The notes under the pieces are model-generated. The model was given only the letters and a program-made list of their open reading frames with translations, ran no database searches and was not told the DNA's origin. The translations under genes and the position numbers were made by a program. Shown here piece after piece: positions 42,531-52,400 of a stretch of DNA of 64,000 nt (positions are counted from its first letter, which is position 1; each line of letters opens with the position of its first letter). This DNA is from Kibdelosporangium aridum. Its GTDB lineage: Bacteria > Actinomycetota > Actinomycetes > Mycobacteriales > Pseudonocardiaceae. Location: positions 1 through 64,000 of the forward strand of contig NZ_FWXV01000002.1 in the NCBI RefSeq assembly GCF_900176515.1. The letters are read 5' to 3'.

Positions 42531-43790
42531 ATGACGTGGATACACCAGCTTTCCGCGGAACTTGACGAGACAGCAGATGTCCTTGGTAGCAAGGCTTTTG
42601 GCCTCGTGACACTGCTGCGCCTCGGCCTGCCCGTACCACCGGGGTTCGTCATCGGCACCGACGCCTGCCGTGAGTTCCTCCACAAAGGACATATGCCTGA
42701 CGGCTTCGACGATGAGCTCGCGGCCGCCATGAACGGCTTCGATTCGGTGTCCGTTCGCTCGGGCAGCAAGGTGTCCATGCCCGGCATGATGAACACAGTG
42801 CTGAACGTCAGCGATCCTCGATTCCTGAGATCTGCGATCATCGAGGTGTTCGAGTCGTGGAACACGCCGCGCGCCAAGGCATACCGAGCACTGCACGACA
42901 TCCCGGACGACCTCGGCACAGCCGTGACCGTGCAGGCGATGGTGTACGGGAACCGCGACGACCACAGCGGCACAGGAGTGGCGTTCAGCCGCAACCCGAA
43001 CACTGGCGAGCCCGTCCCGTACGGAGATGTCCTTTTCCGACAGCAAGGGGACGCCGTCGTATCCGGGTCACAGTCCACGTCACCGTTGGCGGAACTCGCC
43101 AGCGAGCCTGCCGTGTGGAACGGACTTCTCGATGGCCTGAGGCGGATCGAGCAGCATTACCGGGACGCGTGCTACGTGGAGTTCACGTTCGAATCCGGCG
43201 AACTGTGGTTCCTCCAAGTGCGACCCGGTCGATTCGTGGGTCGTGCCGCGATCAGACTAGCGGTTGACCTTGTCGACGAGGGCATGATCAGCGAGGCGGA
43301 AGCCGTGCGCCGGGTCACCCGGAACGACGTCGCGAACTCCAGCACTCCCCGCATCGTCGCCACGGATATTTTGGCGCGCGGCATCGGCGCCTCACCCGGT
43401 GTCGCAACGGGTGTCGTCGTGACCACTTCGGATGACGCGGTGCGCGCGCCGGTCCCGGTCATCCTGGTGCGACCGGAAACATCACCGTTCGATATGCACG
43501 GCCTTGCCGCCGCAGCGGGAGTTGTGACCGCGCGCGGAGGGCCGGCCAGTCACGCGGCCATCGTCGCCCGATCGATGGGCAAACCCGCAGTCGTCGGAGT
43601 CTCCAGCCTCACCGTCGAAGACGCCGCGATACACGCGAACGGCCAACGCATTCCAGCCGGCGAGTCGATCACCATCGACGGCACCAGCGGCGCCATCGTG
43701 GTCGGTCACGCCGACGTCACCACCGCTGCGGTGGATCCGTACCTGACGAGATTTCTCGGATGGGCGGACGCTGGTCCGCCCATCCGTTGA
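42531..43790 (+). CDS. Short pyruvate-phosphate-dikinase-like protein (nucleotide-binding plus phospho-His domains only)
   Basis: 419 residues. The N-terminal part matches the ATP-grasp domain of PPDK (LGSKAFGLVTLLRLGLPVPP, SVRSGSKVSMPGMMNTVLNV, WFLQVRPGRF). Residues ~305-400 form the swivelling phosphohistidine domain, with the catalytic His in GGPASHAAIVARSMGKPAV. The C-terminal PEP/pyruvate TIM barrel of full PPDK (~870 residues in all) is missing, and the ending is a normal stop. Related short proteins transfer phosphate to other acceptors, as in rifampicin phosphotransferase. The acceptor here is unknown and may be another protein or an antibiotic. The divergent regulator 17 bp away probably controls it. 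Confidence 0.85.
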   Translation: MTWIHQLSAELDETADVLGSKAFGLVTLLRLGLPVPPGFVIGTDACREFLHKGHMPDGFDDELAAAMNGFDSVSVRSGSKVSMPGMMNTVLNVSDPRFLRSAIIEVFESWNTPRAKAYRALHDIPDDLGTAVTVQAMVYGNRDDHSGTGVAFSRNPNTGEPVPYGDVLFRQQGDAVVSGSQSTSPLAELASEPAVWNGLLDGLRRIEQHYRDACYVEFTFESGELWFLQVRPGRFVGRAAIRLAVDLVDEGMISEAEAVRRVTRNDVANSSTPRIVATDILARGIGASPGVATGVVVTTSDDAVRAPVPVILVRPETSPFDMHGLAAAAGVVTARGGPASHAAIVARSMGKPAVVGVSSLTVEDAAIHANGQRIPAGESITIDGTSGAIVVGHADVTTAAVDPYLTRFLGWADAGPPIR

Positions 43791-43791
43791 G

Positions 43792-44514
43792 TCAGGCCGA
43801 GTCCGCCAGCGGCGAGTTGACCAGACCGGAATCAATCAAGGCGGGGCCGGCTGACGCCGGTTCCGCAGGTGCCGTGTCGTCCAGATCGGCGAGTGCCTCG
43901 GACACGTCCAGCGACGGATCCAACTGCTTGGCGCCATGCAGCGCACCGCGCAGCAACTCGACCAACGCGTCGACGACCCGGTCAGGCGTGAACGGTTGCC
44001 CGGCGTCAAGCCAGGCATCCGCCGCCGAACTAGCGGCCTTGACGAAGACGGTCATCGACATGCTGACGGCCGGGTGTTCGCTGTCGAGACCAAGAGTCCC
44101 GCAGATGTCCCGGATAGCGGCACATCGGCCGGAATCGAGGACTTCACATGCCTCTGGACCCGGCTCGGCGCCGCCGAGGATGAGATTGCGGGCAATACCT
44201 TCGTTCTGTGCAATGAAGTCCACGTATGCACGCAGCCGGTAGCGGATCTGTTCGCCGGGCGGCGCCGTCGGATCCGACTGTGTCGCTTCTGCCAACTGCC
44301 TGGTGACGTCGCGCAGCGTTTCGGCGTACAAGCCTGGCTTCCCGTTGAAGTGATGGGAAAGCAGGCCGTGCGCCACGCCCGCGGCCTTGGCGATCTCGCC
44401 GACCGTCACCTCGGCGTAGGGACGACGGGAAAACTCGTCCATCGCTACAGCGAGAAGCTTCCGGCGCGTCTGTTCCGCGGACATCTGCCGACGAGTCGGC
44501 GGCCTGTCTGCCAC
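43792..44514 (-). CDS. TetR-family transcriptional regulator
   Basis: 240 residues from the GTG at 44514 (GGAG 6 nt upstream); a longer frame upstream lacks this. The helix-turn-helix is clear: RRKLLAVAMDEFSRRPYAEV and TVGEIAKAAGVAHGLLSHHF. The C-terminal domain is helical (AYVDFIAQNEGIARNLILGG) with an Asp/Pro-rich tail of ~35 residues that is longer than usual. It converges on the PPDK-like gene with 1 bp between stops and borders a gene-poor stretch, so its target is not evident. Confidence 0.87.
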   Translation of the reverse strand: MADRPPTRRQMSAEQTRRKLLAVAMDEFSRRPYAEVTVGEIAKAAGVAHGLLSHHFNGKPGLYAETLRDVTRQLAEATQSDPTAPPGEQIRYRLRAYVDFIAQNEGIARNLILGGAEPGPEACEVLDSGRCAAIRDICGTLGLDSEHPAVSMSMTVFVKAASSAADAWLDAGQPFTPDRVVDALVELLRGALHGAKQLDPSLDVSEALADLDDTAPAEPASAGPALIDSGLVNSPLADSA

Positions 44515-45286
44515 GCCGAGCTCCTTTCTCTGTTGTCGCACAGGGTAACCCCGTTTGCGGTCTGCTACGAGGCCACCATCCGGGATGACGAGTGGTTCGG
44601 CAAACCACCTGGCCGAGAGTGGCTTAAAAGCGCCGGTCACCCGTCCGTTGTGAGCAGCAGTTTTGATAGTCAATGACAGTGACTTTACATCCTGATCGAC
44701 CTGGACAGACGTCAACGAGACGAACAGGTCGGCCAGACCTGCGCAGACCCCGTGACAGCAAGGGAAAGCAGAGCAATAACGGAACAGTGCGACATCACCC
44801 ACAGCGAGGGCTGCAGGTCTATTGTGGACGTATCAACTCGTGACACACGAGGGATGACTCCGTGACATGATCGATAAAGCGTTGCCGCGCAAAGAAAACC
44901 CAAGTGCCACCAACGACGTTTTTGCCGCAAGCTTGAACGGCGGTCTCCGGGGCTGCGGACACTTTGGTGTTCGCGAACTTCAATGCGACGGAGATTAAGG
45001 TTTGCCGAGCCGCCGGACTGCAAGCCGAGCGTGTTCCGGTGACCGACAAGGTGAGCGTTTTCCCTTGTAGCTCAACCCAAGGGGGACGCAAGTAGCGCCA
45101 CGACACCGTGCGGTTTGCAGAGTTCACGCGATTCCCGAGATTTGTTCGAGTTTCCTACTCTTGCCGTCCGTGCCGTGAGGGCAACACGATAGAACTTGCA
45201 AGGAGGTATTTTTTACGAATTTATGTTTCAAATGGTTTGATGGGGAGATGGCCGCGGAAGAAGGGCAATAAACGACCGGGGCGGGG
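44515..45286. other. Gene-poor, partly AT-rich stretch
   Basis: No confident gene. A minus-strand frame at 44819-45127 gives a plausible-looking piece (VELQGKTLTLSVTGTRSAC, VALKFANTKVSAAP) but starts right after a stop without signal peptide or ribosome site, so it may be a remnant of a secreted protein. At 45199-45206 a perfect AAGGAGGT ribosome-binding sequence precedes an AT-rich run (to ~45245) and only a five-codon frame (ATG at 45222). Base composition differs from the surroundings, suggesting acquired DNA. Confidence 0.4.
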
Positions 45287-45300
45287 TAATCCGTGGCGGC

Positions 45301-45455
45301 CGCGCGATCGGCATCCACAACGGGCAGCGACCCCAGCCATGGCCGCCACGATCGACAGGCACAACGGGCGACAACCCCAGCCATCGCCACCGCAAAACGG
45401 CATGCTCAGCGGGCGGCAACCCGGCCAATGTCGCCACCGCGAACGGCATGCACAG
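45301..45455. repeat. 44-45-bp minisatellite, about 3.5 units
   Basis: Units share CGATCG.CA...ACAACGGGC.(G)ACCCCAGCCAT..CCGCCA. The CGGGC core recurs at 45321, 45365 and 45410. Units have diverged by substitutions and there is no spacer-repeat organisation, so it is not a CRISPR array. It lies 118 bp from the next gene. Confidence 0.6.
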
Positions 45456-45572
45456 TGAACCCCCGCCCCCGCCGTGGTCGCCGCCGCCCGCGCAGGCCTT
45501 CATCTCACCAACGGACAATTCAGCAAGCCGTGAATAGCCATCCAGCCGGGCATCCCGGCCGTCGCGACTCGC

Positions 45573-46262
45573 TTACACCGAAGCCGTGAGGCGGCCGTCG
45601 ATCAGGATCCGCCCTAGGTCGACATATGGGCCTATCTGCATCTCCCTGAGCAGTGACCGCCAGCCTTCGCCGCTGGCCAGCGACATGATGTCGGCGGTCG
45701 GCACGGACACGCAGAACTGTTCGGCGGCCGGTGACCAGAGGACCATGGTCACTGATTCGGCGCTCGCCTCGACCACGCGTGGTCTGCGGTCCGGTGACAT
45801 GATCGCGCCGGTCTGCCTGATGATCTCCAGCTTGGCGACTTCCACGGCGCGGTCGTCGATCCCGGCTTCGAGCAGGCGGATCTTCTCGGCCAGTGCGTCA
45901 AGGCCGAAGACCGCGCGGACGATGAACCCGTCGGCCTCGGCGCGCAGGAAGGCAGGCGCGAGGTCGATCAGGGACTGCCGGAACACGTCCATCGGCTGTT
46001 GTTCCAGGCTGGCCCAGCTGCGTTCCATGGTGCGCGGGAACTCGCCGATCCAGCGTTTGGTGACGAAGTCGACGTAGATCAGCGGCCCGTCGGCGCGGTA
46101 CTCCAGGCCGCAGCCGCCGCAGGTGAAGCACTGGAACGTGCCTGCGACGATCTGCTCGACGATCTGGGGCACGCGTGAGCCGTGCAGGCTCATCGCCACC
46201 GTTTCGACATTCGTTGTGCCGCAGGCGGTGCAGACTATCGACTGTGGACGGAACACCGACAT
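45573..46262 (-). CDS. CpXC-domain (zinc-ribbon) protein
   Basis: 229 residues. Two Cys pairs near the N-terminus (IVCTACGTTN and CFTCGGCG) with the flanking pattern VETVAMSLHGSRVPQIVEQI match the CpXC domain, a probable zinc-binding module seen in uncharacterised bacterial proteins. The remainder is helical/mixed (RAEADGFIVRAVFGLDALAE, GWRSLLREMQIGPYVDLGRI). It is cytoplasmic. It is the third gene of an operon with the metalloprotease and lipoprotein genes, its start lying just after the preceding stop (GGGAGATAGCC before ATG). Function unknown; possibly an immunity or accessory protein for the protease. Confidence 0.75.
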   Translation of the reverse strand: MSVFRPQSIVCTACGTTNVETVAMSLHGSRVPQIVEQIVAGTFQCFTCGGCGLEYRADGPLIYVDFVTKRWIGEFPRTMERSWASLEQQPMDVFRQSLIDLAPAFLRAEADGFIVRAVFGLDALAEKIRLLEAGIDDRAVEVAKLEIIRQTGAIMSPDRRPRVVEASAESVTMVLWSPAAEQFCVSVPTADIMSLASGEGWRSLLREMQIGPYVDLGRILIDGRLTASV

Positions 46263-46264
46263 GG

Positions 46265-46816
46265 CTATCTCCCGCCTGGCAGTTCCTGACGGACCTCGAA
46301 GGTGCCGTCGGATTTGCGCAGCACCCGTGATCGCCAGAACGGCCTGCGCGAAGTCATGTTCCAGTACTCGACGACCTGCTGGCCGTCGACGCTCACCACT
46401 TGCGGCAAGGTCATCACCGCGGGGTTGCCGGACTGCTCGATGGCAAAGTCGGTCAAGAACGGCGTCCCCGGGTTGCCTTCGAGCTTGCCGATCGCACCGG
46501 CGACCACCTTCGGGTCGACCTCGCGTTCGCCGTACCCGAGCGCCTTGAGCACCAGGGAGACGTTCTCGTCGAAGTCGAAGTGCAGGTCACCGTCGTAGAC
46601 GCCGGTCGCGTTGCTACGTGAGTCCTTCGGGTCGTACGCGTGGAAGACGAGCAAGCCGGGCACGGCAGGCCCGACCTCCACCCGCATGCGGTCCTTGTCC
46701 AGCCGGAGCTTGCGGTGCAACGCCGATCGCAGATCTGCCTCGTTCACTTCCGAACTCCCACACGCGGAAAGGGCCAGTACAGCGACAAGTATGACGATCC
46801 TCAGTGGACGTATCAC
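46265..46816 (-). CDS. Small lipoprotein of the metalloprotease operon
   Basis: 183 residues, GTG start overlapping the stop of the metalloprotease gene (GTGA). A lipoprotein signal peptide ends in LSAC (Cys19). The mature part, with VEVGPAVPGLLVFHAYDPKD, DLHFDFDENVSLVLKALGYG and VVEYWNMTSRRPFWRSRV, belongs to no family I recognise. An extracytoplasmic partner coupled to a toxin-like protease could be its inhibitor on the outer face of the membrane. That is inference from position. Confidence 0.75.
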   Translation of the reverse strand: MIRPLRIVILVAVLALSACGSSEVNEADLRSALHRKLRLDKDRMRVEVGPAVPGLLVFHAYDPKDSRSNATGVYDGDLHFDFDENVSLVLKALGYGEREVDPKVVAGAIGKLEGNPGTPFLTDFAIEQSGNPAVMTLPQVVSVDGQQVVEYWNMTSRRPFWRSRVLRKSDGTFEVRQELPGGR

Positions 46817-48459
46817 GGGAAGCCGGGCCCGGTGCTGCCGTCCGGCAACAACGGCCCTGGCCCTGCTGCGCCCTCACCACCGGTGGCCTGGTCCACGTTC
46901 ACGTCGAACCACGCCTTGGTCGCTGGGTCGGCCGCGGCGAGGATCGCGCCTTTTGTCGGTGGAGCGTAGTACGCGTTGTACGCCTCGGCGATCCACTCAC
47001 CCGGCGCTCGGAACTGGTAGGACGACACCTTCCTGGCCCTGGTCGCTGGGTCGTAACTCCACCATTGGGACGCGTACGCCTCCTGGTAGACACGACCGCC
47101 CAGTGTGACTCCCCCGTCGTCCGCGGGCCGGTACCACGGGTTACCGGGGTTCTTGTCGGCAAAGCAGATCTGCAGGGCACGTACCGCGTTGTCACCAAGG
47201 ATCGCTGTCTTCGTGGCCGCGTCGAGCGATGCCCAGAACGACAGTGCCTCAAGGCGCGTCTGGATTTCCTCGGGCACGCGGTCGGTGATGACTTCCTGCA
47301 AAGCATCGACAACAGCGGTCTTCTGCTCTGGCGGCAACCCGTTGATCGTGCCGCCACTCGCCGAAACCAACGTCGCCGCGAGGGAACCGCCGTCGCCGTG
47401 TGCCTGCCAGTTGCCTCCGGCGGCGTTACCGATGCAGTAGGTCTGTGACAAACCAAGCCTGTTGTCCACGGCGTGTCCGACTTCGTGCCGGACCACACCG
47501 TCGAACAGGTTCTGTCCTTGCAGTGGCGCCGGAACGACGCTCATGCCGCTGCCACCTGGGTTGGCCACCGGATCGACAACGCCATCACGGGCACGCAAAT
47601 CGCCGTACCCCATGGCGATCCGACGGTCGCTGCCGTAGTACCCACCAGCCGGGCCGGTGTCGCGATACCGGTCGATCCGCAACAACTCTGGGTTGCCCTC
47701 GACCGCACCAGGAGGCAACGACTGCAACACGTTGTACATCCGGCGCAGGCTCGCGCCGTCCCATTCCTCGGCCACTTCGCTGCCGGAGGTCTGGGTGCCG
47801 AACTCGATCCGGAACCGCAGTTTCATCCACAGCTTCATCGTCTCGACTTCGGAATCGGGCGTGGCGTCGAACAACACACGCAACGCGCCGTGCTCGGCGT
47901 CACCGATCGTCGACGAACGCACGAGATTGTCGGCAAGACGCGCACGGCTAGTGCCACCTAGCTTCTGTGCCAGTGTCGCCTGTTGCGCGGGTTGCAGCGC
48001 GACCAGAATCCGGAAGACGCCGGTGGCATCGTCGTCGGTGATCGCCCAGTCGAAAACGCCGTAACTGAGCAGGCTGTCGACGTACGGCTGGACCGCGTCC
48101 GGGCCCATCGCCACAAGGACCTTGGTGAACGCCGAAGTCTGCCGGACGTTGGCCGGAAGGTTGTCCAGCAGGCGGGTCTTGGCGGTCTGCGAGAGCCTGC
48201 CCAGCGCGGCGGCCAGCGCGGGCGCGGGCAGTCCCGCCAAATCGTTGAGGGACTCCGTCGCCTCCTCGTCGGTGACGGCCCAGTCGGTGACCGAATAGGA
48301 CATCCGTTCTTCGACATCGCTGACCACGTCACGCTGGACGGACAAGAACCGCGACATCGCCGCGTTGCCCGCGCCCTGCAGCCCGGCGACGCTGGTCGGG
48401 GGTAAGGCGGGTGTGGCACGAGCCTGGTCGTCAGGCTGCTGCTCGATTCTCCTGGCCAT
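46813..48459 (-). CDS. eCIS-effector-like zinc metalloprotease
   Basis: 548 residues from the ATG at 48459 (GGGGCA upstream). The N-terminus (TSVAGLQGAGNAAMSRFLSV then QR) matches the LQ..AGN.A..R..VQR leader common in cargo of extracellular contractile injection systems. Residues ~53-102 and ~132-181 are two copies of one module (TDWAVTDEEA and FDWAITDDDA, each followed by a LLDNLP/LADNLV end). A zincin site HEVGH lies at ~325-329 in FDGVVRHEVGHAVDNRLG, with a possible third ligand in EWIAEAYNAYY. It has no signal peptide, so export needs a special system, yet no eCIS structural genes are in the window. It is cotranscribed with a lipoprotein and a CpXC protein. Confidence 0.8.
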   Translation of the reverse strand: MARRIEQQPDDQARATPALPPTSVAGLQGAGNAAMSRFLSVQRDVVSDVEERMSYSVTDWAVTDEEATESLNDLAGLPAPALAAALGRLSQTAKTRLLDNLPANVRQTSAFTKVLVAMGPDAVQPYVDSLLSYGVFDWAITDDDATGVFRILVALQPAQQATLAQKLGGTSRARLADNLVRSSTIGDAEHGALRVLFDATPDSEVETMKLWMKLRFRIEFGTQTSGSEVAEEWDGASLRRMYNVLQSLPPGAVEGNPELLRIDRYRDTGPAGGYYGSDRRIAMGYGDLRARDGVVDPVANPGGSGMSVVPAPLQGQNLFDGVVRHEVGHAVDNRLGLSQTYCIGNAAGGNWQAHGDGGSLAATLVSASGGTINGLPPEQKTAVVDALQEVITDRVPEEIQTRLEALSFWASLDAATKTAILGDNAVRALQICFADKNPGNPWYRPADDGGVTLGGRVYQEAYASQWWSYDPATRARKVSSYQFRAPGEWIAEAYNAYYAPPTKGAILAAADPATKAWFDVNVDQATGGEGAAGPGPLLPDGSTGPGFP

Positions 48460-48571
48460 AACTGCCCCTTTGCCGTCAAGCCGGGACGCTAGAACATCCA
48501 CTTGGCCTGCGACATGCCCAGAAGGGCAGACCGGCGTACGCCGTTTCGGCCGCGCCCGGCATGATCAGCGA

Positions 48572-49360
48572 GTGAGCGCACTGATGGTGACGATATTGGT
48601 CCCGTTGATCCTGATCATCGTCGTGGTCGTGATCGTGACCAACAACAACAAGAAGAAGCAGGGACCACCGAACCAGTACTTCGGTCCGCCCGGGTACGGT
48701 CCGCCGCCACCCGGATACCCTCCGCAGGGCTTCGGACCGCCTGGCATGGCACCCCCACCGCAAGCGTTCGCGCCGCCACAGGGACACCCGCCACAGGGAT
48801 ATCCACCACAGGGCTACGCGCCACAGGGGTACGCGCCACAGCCACAGCTGCCGCCGCCACCGCAGCCTGGCTACCAGCCGCAGCCACAAGATCAGTTCGT
48901 CACGGCGGCCAACGGCTATCAGTTGGCGCTGCCCCAGTTCACGCCCGACCACAGGGCGATCATCAGCATCGCCGTTGTGGCGCAAGGGAAGGTGTGCCTG
49001 CGCGCGATGCCGAACGGCACCGGGGTGTTCGGCGGTGGGCTCGACCTGGTCAGTGGCCGCAGGCACCCCACCGAGGACGTGCTCACGACCGTGCGTCGGG
49101 TCCTCGCCGAGGAGATGGGCGGATGGACAGGACGTCCACTCGCGACCGTCGGCCACGCGGAATGGGATCTCGGCAACGGCCAGGAACACGAGATTTGTTA
49201 CGCCGTACTGCTGGACCTGCCACCGAACGCCCCGCTTCCCGCTGCGGGAATGTGCACGTGGGCGGCGCGGGGAGACCTGGCGTCACTGAAGGATCTCGGG
49301 CCACGGGCACCTGTCGCGTGCAAATTCGCCGACGACGCGCTGTCGGCCGCCGGGGTGTGA
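48572..49360 (+). CDS. Membrane-anchored, Pro/Gln-rich protein with Nudix-like domain
   Basis: 262 residues from the GTG at 48572 (an ATG four codons on is equally possible). A membrane helix covers ~5-22 (MVTILVPLILIIVVVVIVTN), followed by a Pro/Tyr/Gln-rich tract to ~110 (repeats of PPQGYAPQGY type). The C-terminal ~150 residues are Nudix-like: the box reads GRRHPTEDVLTTVRRVLAEE then MGG, where the first catalytic Glu of REUxEE is replaced by Val, so hydrolase activity may be weak or lost. Orientation and position just upstream of the transmembrane NACHT gene suggest a functional pair, for example a nucleotide sensor. That is inference. Confidence 0.72.
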   Translation: MSALMVTILVPLILIIVVVVIVTNNNKKKQGPPNQYFGPPGYGPPPPGYPPQGFGPPGMAPPPQAFAPPQGHPPQGYPPQGYAPQGYAPQPQLPPPPQPGYQPQPQDQFVTAANGYQLALPQFTPDHRAIISIAVVAQGKVCLRAMPNGTGVFGGGLDLVSGRRHPTEDVLTTVRRVLAEEMGGWTGRPLATVGHAEWDLGNGQEHEICYAVLLDLPPNAPLPAAGMCTWAARGDLASLKDLGPRAPVACKFADDALSAAGV

Positions 49361-49446
49361 GTGCGACATACGGGTGACGCTGTAACAGCGGGCGGGGGTT
49401 GAGCGAGTAGCGGCTACCAGACGACACAAAGGTTTGGGGCCGCGCT

Positions 49447-52400
49447 GTGAAGTCAAGCAAGTTCCGCAAGGTACTGACTGTCGCTGTCATCGTGTTCGGC
49501 GTGCTCATCATTGTCGGAACAGTGCTGAGCTTCGTCCACCTCACACTGTCCGACAACAACTCGCTTGCCGGTATTGTGAGTGGTTTGGTCGGGCTCATCA
49601 CCGGCTTCGCCGCTGTTCTCGGGCCCTTGCTCCGCAAAACCCAGCCACCACAGGTCCCTGACGAAGCGCGCGCGCTCGTGCAGAAACTGCTTGAGCAATG
49701 GACTCCGGAGATCAAGCGCAGGCGGCGCCAGTTCGACAGCGAGTCCCGAGTCATCCCGTTGATCTGGCGGAATTACCAGCAAAGAACGGTCACGCCGCCG
49801 ACGAACGCCGCCACCACGAGAATCAAGGACGGCCGGCTGGATCGCAACCCGGACAAGGCTGAGGAGCAACTGGCCGACGCTTTCAACAACATCCCGAACA
49901 GACGGCTGGTGATGCTCGGCGAGCCCGGGGCTGGCAAGACCTTCCTCGGGATCACCCTGACCGTCGGGCTGTTGCACCAGTACACCGACGGCAAACCGAT
50001 CCCGATCTTCCTCTCGCTCTCCTCGTGGGACCCGGTCACCGACGGGCTCGACGACTGGATCATCGACACCATGGCCGCCAAGTACTACGGCGGCTCGGCG
50101 CGAGTGCCGCGGGCATTGCTCGCGAACAGGCTGATCCTGCCTGTACTCGACGGCCTCGACGAGATACCCGAACACCTGCGCCGCCGGGCGATCAGGGAGA
50201 TCAACGAAATTCTCGAAGGTGACCGGCCGCTGGTCCTCACGTGCCGGTCAGCCGAGTACGAGGACGGCCTCGCCGGTGGCGCACCGGTCCTGCTCCGGTC
50301 ACCCGTCGTCGAGATCGGAGCGGTGACGATCGCCGATGTCCGAGCCCACCTCAGCGGCAACCCGGCTTGGGCGAAAGTGGTGCGGCACATCGAAAGCGAC
50401 CCGCATGGTGCACTCGCTACGGCGCTGACCACTCCGCTGATGCTGTCGCTGTTCACGGCCGCGTACCGGGACCGTGATCCCGAGGAGCTGCTCGACACGA
50501 AGTGGTTCGACACCCGGCACGCCGTCGAAGACCAGCTCGTCGACGTGATGGTCGAATCGGCCTACCCACCGGATGAGGAGGACAGGCGCTGGTTGCCGTG
50601 GCGGCCGTGGACGTCCGGCCAAGCCACCCGATGGCTCGCCTACCTGGCCAGTTACCTGCACAGCTACGAAGAGCGCGACCTGACCTTGTGGAACCTCGCT
50701 CGCCGCAAACAGTCCATCTGGACCGCGCTTGTCGCCGTGGCCGCCGTGCTGGCAATCCTGGTCCTCATTGGACAGCTGGCCGTGTTCGCCGGGCTGACCA
50801 GCGCTTCACCGACCAAGGACCTGGATGACGTCATCAGTACGCTGCCTTTCTTCGGCACGCTCCTTGGACTGGCGCTGACCGGGACGATCGTCGAACGGCG
50901 AGGCGGCTTCCAGGGCGAACGGCCGTTTCGACGGTACTTCCGGCTGGCCTTGACATGCATCGCGACAACTGGATTCGCGGTCGTGCTCAGCATCCACATC
51001 CTCCTCAGCGAGCGTACCGGCTACCGGTGGGTTGTCAGCTTCTCCGTGGATGCCGCACAGCTCGCGGCACAAGCGATCCTCACGGCCGGCGCGGTCGGCT
51101 TGTACAGCGTCTTGCTCCAACGCGCGGACTCATCGGCCCACCACGATCCGAGGCAATTCCTTCGGCGCAATCGCCGGATCGCTGTACGCGCTGCGGCAGT
51201 GAGCTCGCTGCTGTGGGGAATCACCTGTCTTATCGTGACCGCGATCGCGGGAACCCTCGGGGGACACTTTGGTCAGCGCATCGCCAGACTTCTCGCGATG
51301 CCCACCAAATCGGATCTTCAACTGCCGGCACTGAGCAAACACGTGGGATGGGCAGAGTTCCCTGACAGACTGTCGCTGTTCATCACGGCAAGCATCGTCA
51401 TCACAGTGACGCTGTGTTTCTTCTTTCTCACCACCCATCCTTCGCTCGGATTTCTCGCCGCGCGGATCAACCTGGCTGTCACCAGGCGGCTGCCGTGGCG
51501 GATCATAGGTTTCCTTGAGGACGCCCACCACAAAGGCCTGTTGCGCCGAGTCGGCGCTTCCTACCAGTTCTGGCACATATCGATGCAAGAACGGCTGGCC
51601 ACTCCCGACCGGTACCCCAAACCCGACGAGCAGTCCTTTCGTCGACGGCGCCTGATAACCGCTGTCGTCAGCGGCGTCGTTCTCACGACGTCCGTCGTCC
51701 TCGTCGCCGCCAACGAGCCGCCCGACTGCTCACGTACCGACTGGCCGGACGTCGATCGCCGGATGCAACGAGTCGACGACCATGGCGACTCGTTCTGTTT
51801 CGTCGCCATCGATTGGGATGACTGGACGAAGTTCCCGCGGCCACGTCACGACGGCGACCTGTTGAACCAGATCAGATCGGCCGGTGAAGGCCAACGTGCT
51901 CTGGGGACAGCGGAAGCCCTTTCCGTGCTCGGCGATTTCGTCAAAGTGGACACGCGCGACTGGCGCGAAATCCTGCAGGGCTTGATCGTCGCACAGGCGA
52001 TCCACGACGAGGTGCTGATCGTCAAATTCATCCATGTCGACAACGAAGGTGATCACGAGGACGACCGCGATCTCAACGCCCTGTCGCGACGTTACATCGG
52101 CCTTGGCTACGCTGGCGGAATCAGCATCGATACCGCAGCGTCCGATGTGCCTGCTGCCCCAATGGCCGAGGCGCTCGTCGCCATCCAGAATCTGAACTAT
52201 GCCCGGCTGGCTGAGGATTTCAGGGACAACTACGTGGACTACTGGCTGGCCTCGTACAACAGCGATGAACGGCCAAGTGACGCGGAGCTGCAGACCATCA
52301 GCACCGACGGGTGCAAGGCGCCCAAACCGACATCTCTGCGCTACGACTTCCGCAACCGGCCACTGGACACCCGAGTGTTGGCCCGCCTCAACGAGTGCGG

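Noticed and set aside
44819..45127. Minus-strand frame of about 100 codons in the AT-rich gap as a real gene
   Set aside because: No signal peptide, no ribosome site and an in-frame stop just before the start; kept only as a possible remnant.
45301..45455. Short tandem repeats considered as a CRISPR array
   Set aside because: Repeats abut without unique spacers, have diverged, and no cas genes are near.
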